Shown: positions 22,382-34,900 of the stretch, one piece after another
Layout: each line of letters begins with the position of its first letter
Numbering within the stretch: the first letter of the stretch is position 1
Assembly (NCBI GenBank): GCA_037893225.1
Contig: JAZGUH010000089.1
Span: 744,001-808,000, forward strand
Length of the DNA stretch: 64,000 bases
Origin: Hippasteria phrygiana
Lineage: Eukaryota; Echinodermata; Asteroidea; Valvatida; Goniasteridae
Direction: 5' to 3'
The notes under the pieces: model-generated
Seen by the model: only the letters and a program-made list of their open reading frames with translations
What the model was told of the DNA's origin: nothing
Database searches by the model: none
Made by a program: the position numbers and the translations under genes

Positions 22382-25300
22382 CTACTTCCCGATGTAGGAG
22401 TGAAGCTTGGACTTCTGGAAGCAGGCAGGCGGTTTGGTTCCCTGGTATGTGTTGCAGATCAACTTCTTCAAGTCAGATTCTGCTTCATTCTGAATAGCAC
22501 GCGTGTGTACCTACACGAAAGAACAATTTGGATAATAGTTATTTTAATCTTACAAGGGAATGAAGAACGAGAAGCTGAAAATGTGTCTTCGAGATCAAAT
22601 CTGAAGGAATTAAGATCAGGCTTTGACAACAAAGTAGAGACGAGTTGAGAAGTTTCCCAGTAACGGCACAGAAAATTTAAGTTGATCGATTCTTTGCAGA
22701 ACAAGGGACACGCACATTTTTGTAAGGATTTTTTGCAGGTCAAGCCAAACATATTTTATTAAACCGGTATAGGCCTACATTGTAGAAAAGAGGACGCTGA
22801 ACAAGCCCGGTCTGTGACTGTTCTGCGCAAATGTAAAAAAACAACACACACACACACACACACCCAGTCATGTAAACGGGTGCAATCGTGGACCTCCCAT
22901 TGTTTCTCTTTTGTTTATACTCTAACTTTTTCGGAAGGCCTCCCATTAGTTTTGTACACGATTTTCAATCGTGGACGTTAGGTCAAACGTGGACCCCTTT
23001 GTCTACGCCCGAATTCTTTTGTCCTAGGTCCACGATTGCCGGCATATACAAACTCACACAAAATTATTTTAAAAATGAGGCGGGGGAGGGGGGGGGGGGG
23101 GGGGGGGTCGAATCCCTGTTTAGATTGAGCGGAAATGGGGAAGCAGACTTACCCCATTCAGTGTAACCCAGGGAACATACTGATGAGGGGGATTCAGAGC
23201 ACCTGTCTTGAGTGCCATCTTGTGCTCTAGGGCATTTCCCAGGGAGCCGTTAGCACAGTCTACAACTTTGTCGTAGTTCACACCGTTTCTCTTCATACAC
23301 TATTTGGGGGGTGGGGAGGGTGAAAAAAACAAGTACAATTAGACTGAAGAACTTCCCATATACCCGACTCAAAAACGAAAACAAAATGGCTATTAAAAAT
23401 AAGTATTGTGTACAGGGTCACGAAAATTAATATCTATAACAAAGTGTCTTGCTCAGGGACACAAGTCACACGACCTCTGTCTTTGATTCTAATATTTGAA
23501 ACTTTTCCTAATAGAACATAGATGTCTGAAACCCTAACTAGTGAAATATAACAATATTGGCCAATCTACCTCCAACTTGCATTATTTATTAATCTTATTT
23601 TATTTTTGTTTTATGGTAATTCACATCGTTAGACATTTTAAATCAGAGTACATATACATGATAATTAAGCCTGTTTATTTTTCCAACTATTTATGCTTTT
23701 TAAGTAAAGGCAAATGCACAACGTATGCAAAAGCTTTAATCTAAAAACAAAAACAAAAACAAAAAGCATAAAAACAACACGAACATCACACAAGTCTAAA
23801 CAGTACCCAAGACAGCGTGACCTTTTCAAATAACAAAACGTGTCGAAGCATTGTTTTTATCGGGCGAGGTGAAGTTATGTTGCAATATTTCATACTTGCG
23901 CGACCTAAAGTTCAACTCGAGGTATACAAACTATTCTAACCTTGACCGAAGTTCAGCGTTGGGTGAATGTTTGTTATTCCATATTATAATTTATTTCCCT
24001 CGAAGTCTCTCTATTCAAATCTAAATAAACTAATGAACTTGTTTACCGTACTGACAAATTCCACAAGTTTAATAATACGCATGTTTTCTAAAGTGTTCTT
24101 TTCTGTAAGTAGTTTTTTTTTCTTTATTACTTTTCAAAGTGAACGAAGAAAACTGGAACTGGATTCAAATTTACCTAGTCAGTTTCCCTTGTGGTTTGTT
24201 TTGAAGAATTTTATTAATTTTGTTTGCCGATATTTGGACACACTCGTACATCATGATATTTTTAGGCATTCGTTTCTTTTGATCTGATCCAAATTGTTTT
24301 AACCTTACAGACCCCCTTACGGCAAGGACACACAGTATGCACTTTTTTTCTATTCAATACGTTCCTTTCTTACTTCTTCCGCATAATGCACAGGGTCGCC
24401 CGAGTCTTCCATGCAGTAGATGGTCTTGAAAGCGGTCGGGAAATCAGCAAAGTGCAGGATGCATGTCTCTAACACGTTTCCTCGGCATTCCTGCGCTCCA
24501 TGTTGACAGCTAAACTTATACTGGCTACCTCGTTTCGACTCCTGAAAAGAAACAGATGAAGGCCAAGACGATTACAAAACGTGATCAAAAGCATTATACA
24601 CGAATGTGAGAATAATATAATTAGCTACATGTATTTGTCTATGAAAAAGTATATTTATACAAAAGAATCGCACACAATGTTTTGTCCAACATATTCACGA
24701 ACTGAGTTTGGATGTTTTTGTTTTGTGTATTTTTTGCAACTAGAGAAAATTAAATATTTATGTTTAACGCTGGTACGTTTTGAATATTTAAATACCTACG
24801 TGTATTTCGTGTTTTTTTTTATTCATGTTTAAAATCTTTTGTTTTTCAGATAAATCTGATCAACATGCTTTGGCCGTTTTTTGAAAGGTACCAGTGTTTC
24901 ACATACGTTTGCGTTTCCATAGGGAACCAGTGTCAAGTTCATGATGTCCCCAACAGTCTTGTACGTCTCATGAAGTTGACCGGTGATGAATCCCTGGCAC
25001 CCAGGGCAGTATGATTCATAGTACAGGGCGAAATTCACCAAAGGAGCATTGCTGATCGGTCGACTAAATTCGGCGCATTGCTTTTGAACCTGAAAGGAAA
25101 AAGTGGAATTATTACAATGGAAATTCACACATATAGTGTACTACCGATGACTCTTGCTTTTCTCTTTCATTGTTCCTTCTGTTTGGATCAACATTTTATT
25201 GACGTCCCGTAAGGTTTCTACATGAAAACTACTGAGGACTTGGGCTTTAGTCCTCAGATGCATTGTTCTCTTATGTAACCCTTTGTTCCAAGTCCCCGTT

Positions 25301-25921
25301 GTAAAGGATAACATTTACCCACACGCACACATAACATTTGTTATCCCCGTCGCGGAGACATGGCTTTGTTCTTTTCTTTGTAGACTTTTTGTGCACAAAT
25401 TTCCCTGTGGAGACCTTTTCATCCTTTTATGATGTGTTATCCTTTATTATTTCTCAGTCTCCACAATGTAGAGAATTTAAAAACAATTTACGCTTGAAGC
25501 TCCTAATTATCTCGGTAATGGGAGCTGCCAGCCTAAAAAAATATATGCTCATTACCCCGATAAATCACTTCAAACGAAAGTATAAAAACAATCACAATGA
25601 CGTTTTCTGATTAAAAAACTGCTGAAACTAACGTTTGAATAAAAAAACAAAATACGAAGTATACCCTAAAACATATTAAAATTAGGCCTGGGTATTACTC
25701 AGCTCCGAAACTCAGCTTAAGAATTAAGATATAATTTAAAGACTAAAGTGGAAGAAATTGTTTCTCGACAAACTTACATTACAGGCTTGGGATATTTCAG
25801 AAGAGCTGCACCACAGTTCCGGTGGGAATTTGCAGGACACATGAGACGGAACGACAGCGGAACACCAGCCAACGGAGACGCAGACAAACAGCAAGGCCAA
25901 GGGTATTAAACGGCGGTCCAT
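22382..25921 (-). CDS. IFI30: Gamma-interferon-inducible lysosomal thiol reductase (GILT)
   Basis: Five exons (25921-25778, 25089-24907, 24541-24374, 23299-23153, 22510-22382) all join in phase 0 and give 256 residues, the usual GILT length. An N-terminal signal peptide (LIPLALLFVCVSVGWCSA) directs secretion or lysosomal delivery. The thioredoxin-like active site is CPGC in exon 2 (YYESYCPGCQGF), where mammals have CGGC. The GILT signature CQHGAQECRGNVLETC is in exon 3, and the QYVPWVTLNG block is in exon 4. Family knowledge: the enzyme reduces protein disulfides at acidic pH in lysosomes, and in invertebrates it is linked to innate immunity. Asn-Leu-Thr after the active site is a likely glycosylation site. 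An in-frame upstream ATG at 25978 would bury the signal peptide, so 25921 is preferred. Confidence 0.94.
22843..22863. repeat. (CA)n microsatellite
   Basis: About ten CA units in GILT intron 4. Confidence 0.8.
22881..23040. mobile_element. MITE (GCAATCGTGGACC ends)
   Basis: The left end TGCAATCGTGGACCT pairs with AGGTCCACGATTGCC at the right, 160 bp in total, inside GILT intron 4. A G run follows at about 23083-23107. Confidence 0.75.
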
Positions 25922-26812
25922 GTTTATCAATACAAGGCCCGTTGGGTTTCGAGCAGCGCAGATATCTGGCGGGTCCAATGAACTTATTGTGAACTCGTGC
26001 TCAATATATACAAGAGCCTATCCACGCCACGTGACTAACACCTGGTAACTGGGGAATGGACGGATAGATAGAGGTCATATCAGTGGTCACGGCCAGAGAC
26101 TATTTTTGTCCGGACGCGGTGACCGCTTGCTGTACAAATTCGTTTGCGCCAGTGTCCATAAAGTGGGGGAAGGAACGTTCCATGCTCTAATCATGGAGGT
26201 ACCTCCATGCTCTAATTAACTGTTAACTTTCAAAGCTATCATAGGACAGACCGCAACTTCAACATTGATTTTTTTTTTTTGCAGTGCACAAGTGATTTTT
26301 ATCTTTCTTATTCAGGGAATGTGTTGATAATTTTTTATCTTTTAGAAAATATTATTCCTTAGTTGGTTGGCATTCAGCTTTCCGAATTTCTTTTTCCATT
26401 ACACCTTTTTGTGAACATTTGTAAACCTTCTCTATTTGCAAGTGTCCTTGAAAATGGAAAAAGGTTGTTTCTTGAACTGAATAGAATAACAAACTGCTAC
26501 AAACTGCATGCTTGCTATAACTGTAATGGCCCGAAATATTTAAGGCCTAAAATTTACAAAGGAGGGTCTGGCGTACGATCCCGAATTTTTTTCAAGGTTA
26601 AATTACACAAATAAACTAGTCTTGAAACGCACTTATAATACAGATGAAAGGACAACAGAGGTATGAGGGGTAGTGAAGTGGGGAAGGGGGAAATAAGTTT
26701 TACATGGGATGCAATAACTATTGTCTGCCCAATGAACTACTAGATGAGATGGTGCAACGTACACCTGTCCTTGGGAGTTTCACGAATGCATTGTTGCAAT
26801 TAAGGTCACCTG

Positions 26813-26835
26813 TTTGTTTGTTTGTTTGTTTGTTT
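26813..26835. repeat. (TTTG)n microsatellite
   Basis: Short run of TTTG units in the gene-free spacer 25922-28900. This spacer also holds a small palindrome at about 26200 (ATGGAGGTACCTCCAT) and a G run at 27197-27216. Confidence 0.8.
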
Positions 26836-27871
26836 CTATAAACGTGGTTACATAATACATGCAACAGCTGCAGTGTGCACACAGCACACTAGAGTGAATA
26901 AACACACTCTTCTGTAACCTGATGACTGTCTACACTTGTTATCATTCCTTGAACCTTATCCTTCCCAGAGCTCATTAGCCTTCGAAGTCTGGTCAGTAAA
27001 CACATAAAGTGTATAGAAGTACTTGGAATTTTATTGACTGGGAAACAGGCATGGGGGATCAATGAGCCTCCTTAATGGGAAAGATCCAGGATTTTTTTTT
27101 TGTGGGAGGGGTCAATTAAGCTGAACATATTTTTTTATTGTTTCACCAGTAAAAGCCCCCACCCCCACAAAAAAAAATCCTGATTGCCTGGTTGGGGAGG
27201 GGGGGGGGGGGGGGGGATTCGACCACCAATGATCCGCCTTGCTCCTACATTCTAGAGGTCAGCAACCAATTCTTTAGACTTCCTTTCTTTACCGAGACAA
27301 TATACAACCAATTTAGCCCTTTTCTGAACAACAGGAGAAAACATCATAACTTATGTCATAATAAGCATTTATTATTTCCTCATAAAACAAAATAATCTTC
27401 ACAAAGTTATCCAAACATTCTTTGCCTGAACCAGGAAGGCAGGCAAGGGCCGGTATTTTAGGTAGTCCTTAAGGTCAATATTCCTTTAGGGCCTAATTTT
27501 ACACATACATATTAAGGGGTGTGTCACATTGATTTAACTCGGACAGACAACAAACTGCGAGTACATTCCCTGGGCACAGTAGTGAGATTTTTCAGCTCTG
27601 ACATGCAACTCTTTTTCAAGAAATTGCCCTTGGATATATTTTTCACCAACGTACTTCAGTTTACCGTTTTATCTTACCACTGTATAAACTGTAGGATTTT
27701 TTTCTGTATAGATTTTCCAATCTCCTTTTCCATTAAAAGTCGCACCTGTTTCGATGTAGATCCATCAAGCAGTCTGATTTAACATGCAGATGGTGGCCAG
27801 ACTATGGTGGGAAGTGTACACATACATCCATGCAAAAACATTTTCTCATGAGTGATGTGTACAGCAGTGTA

Positions 27872-28491
27872 AAGCCCTGTCTGCACTGGACTTTTTTTGG
27901 TAAAACTTACCGGAGTCCAGCAGTTACTTCTACCGGGCAAGTGCTGCCCAGGAAAACTGACCAGGTAACTTTTCCCGAGACGATAAGTCCAGTGCGGACA
28001 GTGCGAGTCGGTAAAAGCGGCTCAGGAAAGCGTACATCCGGCCCGAGCGCGAGGTCATGCTACCATCACCACGCATGCGCTTTGCATTGTTTCACCGCGG
28101 TGCGGCGCATATGTGGCAAGTTTCCAAATTCCAGTGCGTTGTTCCTCTTTTGGTCGCAATCATGGCAGATATTATTATTGATAAAGTCGGAAGTTTGATT
28201 CGTGCTACCAGTGCATCATTCCCAGATGATAATGAAGGACGTCAACGTGTACACATCGGCCAAAAGAATAAAAAGGCGTGTGCGTTTTGGGTCAATCGGG
28301 TCAATGTAGAAAGGTCACGCAAAGCGCCCTCATGAGTCGTTATACTGACAGCTTGGTTACTTCTACTACGGCCTCAGTAAAATTTTCCCGTGTCGAAAGT
28401 CCAAGTGCGGACAGTGGTCACATTTGACCATTTTTCATTTCACCATCGTCTCGGTAAAACCTTAAACAAAAGTCCAGTGCGGACACGGCTT
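27872..28491. mobile_element. Inverted-repeat DNA element (AAGCC-TGTC-GCACTGGAC ends)
   Basis: AAGCCCTGTCTGCACTGGAC at the left pairs with GTCCAGTGCGGACACGGCTT at the right, giving about 620 bp. Internal copies of the motif GTCCAGTGCGGACAG occur near 27990 and 28400, suggesting nested or composite structure. No transposase ORF is present. Confidence 0.75.
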
Positions 28492-28527
28492 AAGCCACAA
28501 CTCTGTGTACTAAATTCTACACTTAAG

Positions 28528-28795
28528 TCTTGAATATGGACAACGGTCATAAGCTACAGTTTGAAAAGACCACCTGGCCAGTTGACCTCTAAATAGGCAA
28601 TGAATATATGGAGCTTTTTCAAACAAAGCTTTCACTCACACAAAAGGGTGGCCCCAAGTGCCATGAACAGGACCACTCTATTCAGTGTGGTGCCTATTGT
28701 TTACGTTTACGCTTGGCTGCACAGCCCCAATCTTTGTATACCAACACCCCATCAATAACAGCTAGAGGCTGCAAGAATTTGCAAACAACTTGCAA
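28528..28795. repeat. Dispersed repeat family E, partial copy
   Basis: Shares long blocks (GGCTGCACAGCCCC, CACCCCATCAATAACAGC, GGAGCTTTTTCAA) with 37495-37830 and, in part, 31240-31325. It is degenerate and without coding potential. Confidence 0.65.
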
Positions 28796-28935
28796 ACAAT
28801 AAAATTAAATGCTTGTACACTTTAAATTCACTCCTATGGCAACATCTTAAATATTGCATCAGATAAAAAACAAATTCAACAAATATTTAAAGAAAATATT
28901 TGGGTGGATACCTTCCTTCCTCCGACTTTTAGCAA

Positions 28936-31900
28936 TCACATTTGGTTGATGGGCTTTATTCCAAGAATCTTCATTCCATTTGCAAGAGTCAATCTTGCGC
29001 TATTAAACAGTAGCAACCGTGCCTGTAAAAAAAATCATCTTTTATTTAAAGAAATAAAAAATATGATGTGACTAACAGCTGTTAAATACAGCTAATCTGT
29101 AATTATGAGCATCCAATAAAAATAAAAAAGAATTTATCCGCAGTAATATTTGAATGAATAACATTGCAAATGGACTAAGGCAAGTTGTGGAATTGACCTT
29201 TGACATCAGAAAAACAATCAACGTCAAATTTTGAAACGGAAATTAGTTACCTCAGCCCGACTCTTGGGAGCATCTTTCACTCTTAGTGCTTTTACTGCTG
29301 AAGATGCAAAGTGGCTACAAATTTGAAGGAAAAAAAAAACCGTCATAACATATTAAGCAATGTGTCTATTCAAGGCCAAGCCAATATTCTGATCAATTTC
29401 CACGACAATCCTTATATTCTGTTCAGTCTTGTGAACTCAGCACTTTGAGAAATCCATTGATAACTCACAAGCTACTCATTTTTGGTCACAAGTAGACAAC
29501 TCGGCCTACTGCTTAATTGTTCACATGCCAACTGATCAATTGGAAAATAAATCTGGGAGGAATTCAACACGTACTGATTTATATTTGCATCGGGGGTCGG
29601 TATGATATAAATTTTGCCCTTCCTGTTATCAGGTGTTCCAGTGGCCTTTCATCATTAGTTCCCCCATCCAAACTTTCAGGCACTCTACTCGCCTGGCTGT
29701 CTCATCACATCATTTCACTGTTGTAATTCCAAAGGCTGGTACTGTAAGATATTCTTCAAAGTTTTTCCCTCGTACTGCCTCTCTTTGGAACTCCTTACGT
29801 GTAACCTGCTTCCCTTCCACCTATAATCTCTCACAATTCAAACAAAATGTGAATAGATACCTTCTATCCCTATCTTTTCTTGTGTTTTGTAACCCACACC
29901 TTGAGTAGCCTTTTGGGTGAATTGGGTGATAAAAACTAAAAGCACACTACAAACAGCTGACTACTAACTGTCATAACAGACTTCTTTGATTTTGACCAAA
30001 GTCTGTCATCCAAACATAAGATGTGCTTCTAACCTTAGTTTGAGCAGGTAGACCACTAAGTGGCTTGGTTCCAGTGCAGAGTGTGCTCTCGTGATGACTG
30101 TACTCAACAGACTTAGATGATGGGCAAGTAGGATGGCTTCAGGCTCAGACAGGGGTGAAGTATCACAAGACGGGTCAAGGGTCACTCCCGAGACCTGCTC
30201 AATACTACAATGGAAATGCATTGCATTGGTATATTGTCTTAGAGTCTTAGTCAAATGTGTTTTATGATTACGAGTTATATAACAAAAATAGGAACAGAAG
30301 TACAGAAATAAGTACATATTCTTCAGGAGTTAAAACAAAAATTCTAAGTGAACAAAGAAAACTGGCAGGAGCGGGATTTGAACCTGTGACCTCTGGAATA
30401 CCGTACCCTATCTTGCTCTATGTTGGCGGTCTCCCAAATTGTCAGTGTCTTTGTTCGGGGGTGCTAGTCAGAACACTACAAAATTTAAGAAATAGTGCAC
30501 AAGAAGTAGTATATGCAGGCACAAGTTCGTAGTTGAGTTGTCAAGTAGTTTCAGGGTAGAGTTTTTAATTATTTTTTAAGTTGTATTTTCACTGAGTGAT
30601 CCCCACACTGCAGCTCCCCGGGTTGTACCGCATATTTTAGGCATGATCCCTGGCTACAAAGCATTATGAGTTTAGGATTTTTTGACAAGCACCCCCAAAC
30701 CGAAATATTGTGAAATTGGGAGTCCGCCATCATAGAACAAAGTAGCTCTGTTGGTAAAGCAACAATCTGGTGTTCCGGAGGTTACAGGTTCAAATCCCTA
30801 TCTTGTCAGTTTTCTTTCTTTTTTTCATTTAAAAGAGAGTTCTTGTACAACCCGCCACCTACCTGTATAGCCTTGCATGAGTATACTGCAGGAACACGCC
30901 TGTATCTCCTTGGGTAGTCAGGATGCGATTCCAGTCAAAATGGTAGTCGTTCATCAGCTTACCCCTCAGGTCCTGGACAATCATCGCCGACACCCCGAGG
31001 ATCTCTGCTACTTCCTCGGGATCACACAACTCCTTGCTTGCTAGAGTTGACAATTTAAATCTCCTTCACTACACAGAACAATTATCAAATTCTCAAAAGA
31101 AAAATTGCCTCCAACCACCCAAGGCAGAAAGTGCCGTGCTACACAAACCCAACTTCTTAAAATTGAATGATAGCTTGGCCTTAACCTCTCGAAAAGGGAC
31201 AAGGGCCGGTTGTCGTTGACATGCACATTCCTGTGCATACTCAATCCATTGTTCTCCTATTGTTTGTGTTACGCTTGGCTGCACAAGCCCGTCTTGGCAT
31301 ACCAGCACCACCTCAATAACAGCCGGACACATGGGATTAATGATACTAAATAGTTAGCGCTGGTGTCAGGCAGGCTTAGATGGGAATCGAACCCACGACC
31401 TCCTGCTTACTAGTGCATATATCCCAAGTCAACCGAATGAATTAGTGAGGTTAAGCTACTTACATGTCGTCTCCTGCATATTGTGCAGCATACGACTCCC
31501 CGCCTCATGTAAGATATCTTTAAGTAGTACCACATTGCCTGTTCTCGTCTGCATCCCAAGGACACGCCCAAATTTGATGTGATGACACCTGTTCCAAATG
31601 GAGACGAATGGTTCTTTGCAACAATCAAAATCGACCTGCCCACGATGTTGGTTCCCATAACATACGGCTACTACACAGTTATGTTACACTGAATTTATGT
31701 TAAGGATGCCATGGTGACCACTCTATACTTTCATGCAAGAATGAGAAAGTGTGTTAAAGAGTGTGAAATGCATGTTAGAACAAGGATTACAGAAATTGAA
31801 TTTCATAGAATTCTTGTAGTAAGTGCTCCGATTTTCATTTCATTCGCAGTGGGCCAAATATTTGATCCCACAAACCAATTGAGAAGCTGACTATGCAATG

Positions 31901-34900
31901 TAACAAATTTAAACAAAGACATTCCGCAAAAGCTAAAACCGAACCTGCAAAATAGACTACTAAACCGCACACTATTATGGTAGCTACATTGCCCTGTGTG
32001 GGTGCCAGTGTTGTAGTCAAGACCATCACAAGACCACACGAGACCCTGCAAGACCATCACAAGACCACACGAGACCCTGCAAGACCAGCACAAGACCACA
32101 CGAGACCCTGCAAGACCAGCACAAGACCACACGAGACCCTGCAAGACCATCACAAGACCACACGAGACCCTGCAAGACCAGCACAAGACCACACGAGACC
32201 CTGCAAGACCAGCACAAGACCACACGAGACCCTGCAAGACCAGCACAAGACCACACGAGACCCTGCAAGACCAGCACAAGACCACACGAGACCCTGCAAG
32301 ACCAGCACAAGACCACACGAGACCCTGCAAGACCAGCACAAGACCACACAAGACCCTGCAAGACCAGCACAAGACCACACGAGACCCTGCAAGACCAGCA
32401 CAAGACCACACAAGACCCTGCAAGACCAGCACAAGACCACACGAGACCCTGCAAGACCAGCACAAGACCACACGAGACCCTGCAAGACCAGCACAAGACC
32501 ACACGAGACCCTGCAAGACCAGCACAAGACCACACGAGACCCTGCAAGACCAGCACAAGACCAGCAGTCTTAATCCAAGTCTGAAGCTATTCAAATGAAC
32601 TGTAACAAAAGCATTCCTTTGTCATGGTTTATGCCCGTTACTTGTGCCTGTTACAAGCTGGTCTTGTGAATGGTCTTGTACATGGTCTCGAAATGGTCTC
32701 GACTACAACACTGGTGGGTGGTCCTCAATTTGTCAAATTTAATCTACTCAATCACATCCAAATCGGAAATCCTCTGATCAATTTGATGCCAATTTTCACT
32801 TTAATTATTCTCATGCCCTGCGGCCTAACGTCAGCAACGAATTTCAAATTCACCTGTCTGCCCACTCTAAGTTCATCTTCTTCAGCACCCCTTTCATGTG
32901 ATTGAAATGCACCTCTTGGCTCTTATCCACCACATAGTAGATCCAATCGAAGCCATAGGTTTGACGTCGGTCCATGGCAGCCGCTATGTCCCTTGTCAGG
33001 TATAAGGTCGTTCCATCACTCTTCACTAATGTGGCATACTTGGACTGGGTTGGGAGTGAGTCTCCGAGGTCCACAACGCCAATTCCCTGCCTGTGCCACA
33101 AAAACGTGCAAAAACTTTCATCGAAAAAAAATATGTAGGAGTTGTACATGACCACAGTCTTGCAGATAAAGCCGTTTCTGCGATTGTCTTCAACAATCAC
33201 CACATTGTTAAAAGTTGAAATTGCATCGGGTGCATTCAACCAATATTATACAAATAATGAATGTTTATGAGTGTGATGGTAAGAATAATTTCATGAGGTG
33301 ACAGATGGCATGTTCTATTCCACGAGGCGAAGCCGAGTGGAATAGAACATGCCATCTGTCACCGAATGAAATTATTCTTTCCATCGCACGAATGTGAAAC
33401 ATTCATTATTTGTTTTATACAACGCCTGAATATATTCTCGTCATCTGATTGGTAACTTGTAAACTGGTGCTTACATAAATGTAAGAAACATGTAGTAACA
33501 CTGATAGCTGGGGGAACACTTTCAATGCATTTTATTCAAGTTAAAAACTGTTCAGAATTGTAAAAAACTGTTTCATGGTGAAGTCCATAGCGGATTGCAT
33601 GCATGGATTTCTTTGTGTACAACGTGCCGTTTTCCTTTCTCAGTCCCGCATAAAACCGGGACAAAAAATTGTCGAGTTTCGAATTAGTTAAAGCTTCAAT
33701 TGTTGTTCCTGCGTGTCTAGCAAATTCATCTAATCGTTTCACTGCATATTTGATTTGTCTCTTTGTATTTGGAGCGTCAGCATTGCTTACAAGTTCCAAT
33801 ATTTCGTCGTCTGTTAGGAGAACAAACCGCGGCAGTTCGGGTAACTCGGCCGCCATGTTGTGTGAATGACAGCGCTGTTGTTGTAGCGCCACCTAGTGGC
33901 CGTGAAATTAGAAAAGTTTTTTTGGTTCTATCAATGCGCGCGCACCATGTGATAGACCCATGTGATAGAACGTATTGGGCGGGGCGGGTTCACGTCGTGT
34001 GATGGGTCGAATAATTCAATGCACGTGATCGACTCTCCACCAATCGGATGGCGGGGATTTATTCAGGTGTTGTATAATTTGTAATATAAAAATTTAGTTT
34101 CACGTCAGGTTTTTATATATCTTTATCAGGAATAAATATTCAAATAATTTAGTCGATAGATGGCATGTAACGGGAAATGTAGCAAAATGTCACACTTTGT
34201 GTTCCGACTTCTCATGGAATGTCCCATTTCCAGTACACATTGATGGAGTGTGGATCGTCTTGCGATTGGAAGGTGTGCGACAACCAGGATATCCTGGGTA
34301 AAAGACTGAATGACAATGCCAGACACAGACAGTCTACTCACTCTGACTTCTCAAGCAAGCCTCTGTCTCTGAGGATAGCTAGAAGACTTTGCGCTTTCTC
34401 CCCATATTGTGATTCCCACTCATACACGTCAAACGTTACGTCCAGTCTCTGCAAAATGAGAGCCAAACAAGTAAGATATTAACCCTAATCCTCCGAAATT
34501 CTGCAGAATCCACCAGGAGGTTTTGGATGAGTTTGCAGGTTGAGACATGTACAGCCCAGTCATTATTACTTTACAGGGGCTTGATTTCCGTTGATTCTTT
34601 AAGAATATTGTCAAACAAATCGCAAGAAAAAACTGACTATGCATTTTAAATGAATTATTAAAGTGAACACTGGCAGGAAGGGATTTGAACCTGCGACCTC
34701 CGGAATACCGTACCAACATAGGGTAAAATAGCTAAGTTGGTTGAGCACCGATACAGTATTGCAGAGGTTGCAGGTTCAAACCCCATTCTTGTCAGTTCTC
34801 TTTGTTTTTTTAAAACAAAGAATGTGCCATTGTTTCACTGCACAGTTTGGGTTTTATAGATTTGGGAAGGTTTTAGCAAAAATGCTTGGTTAGGCTCGGG

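Noticed and set aside
30733..30812. Functional tRNA gene
   Set aside because: A and B boxes are present, but there is no pairing acceptor stem and the context is a repeated element.
31977..32594. ORFs on both strands in the 31-bp repeat
   Set aside because: The unit length rotates through frames and lacks stops; it lies in a RARS2 intron within a transposon.
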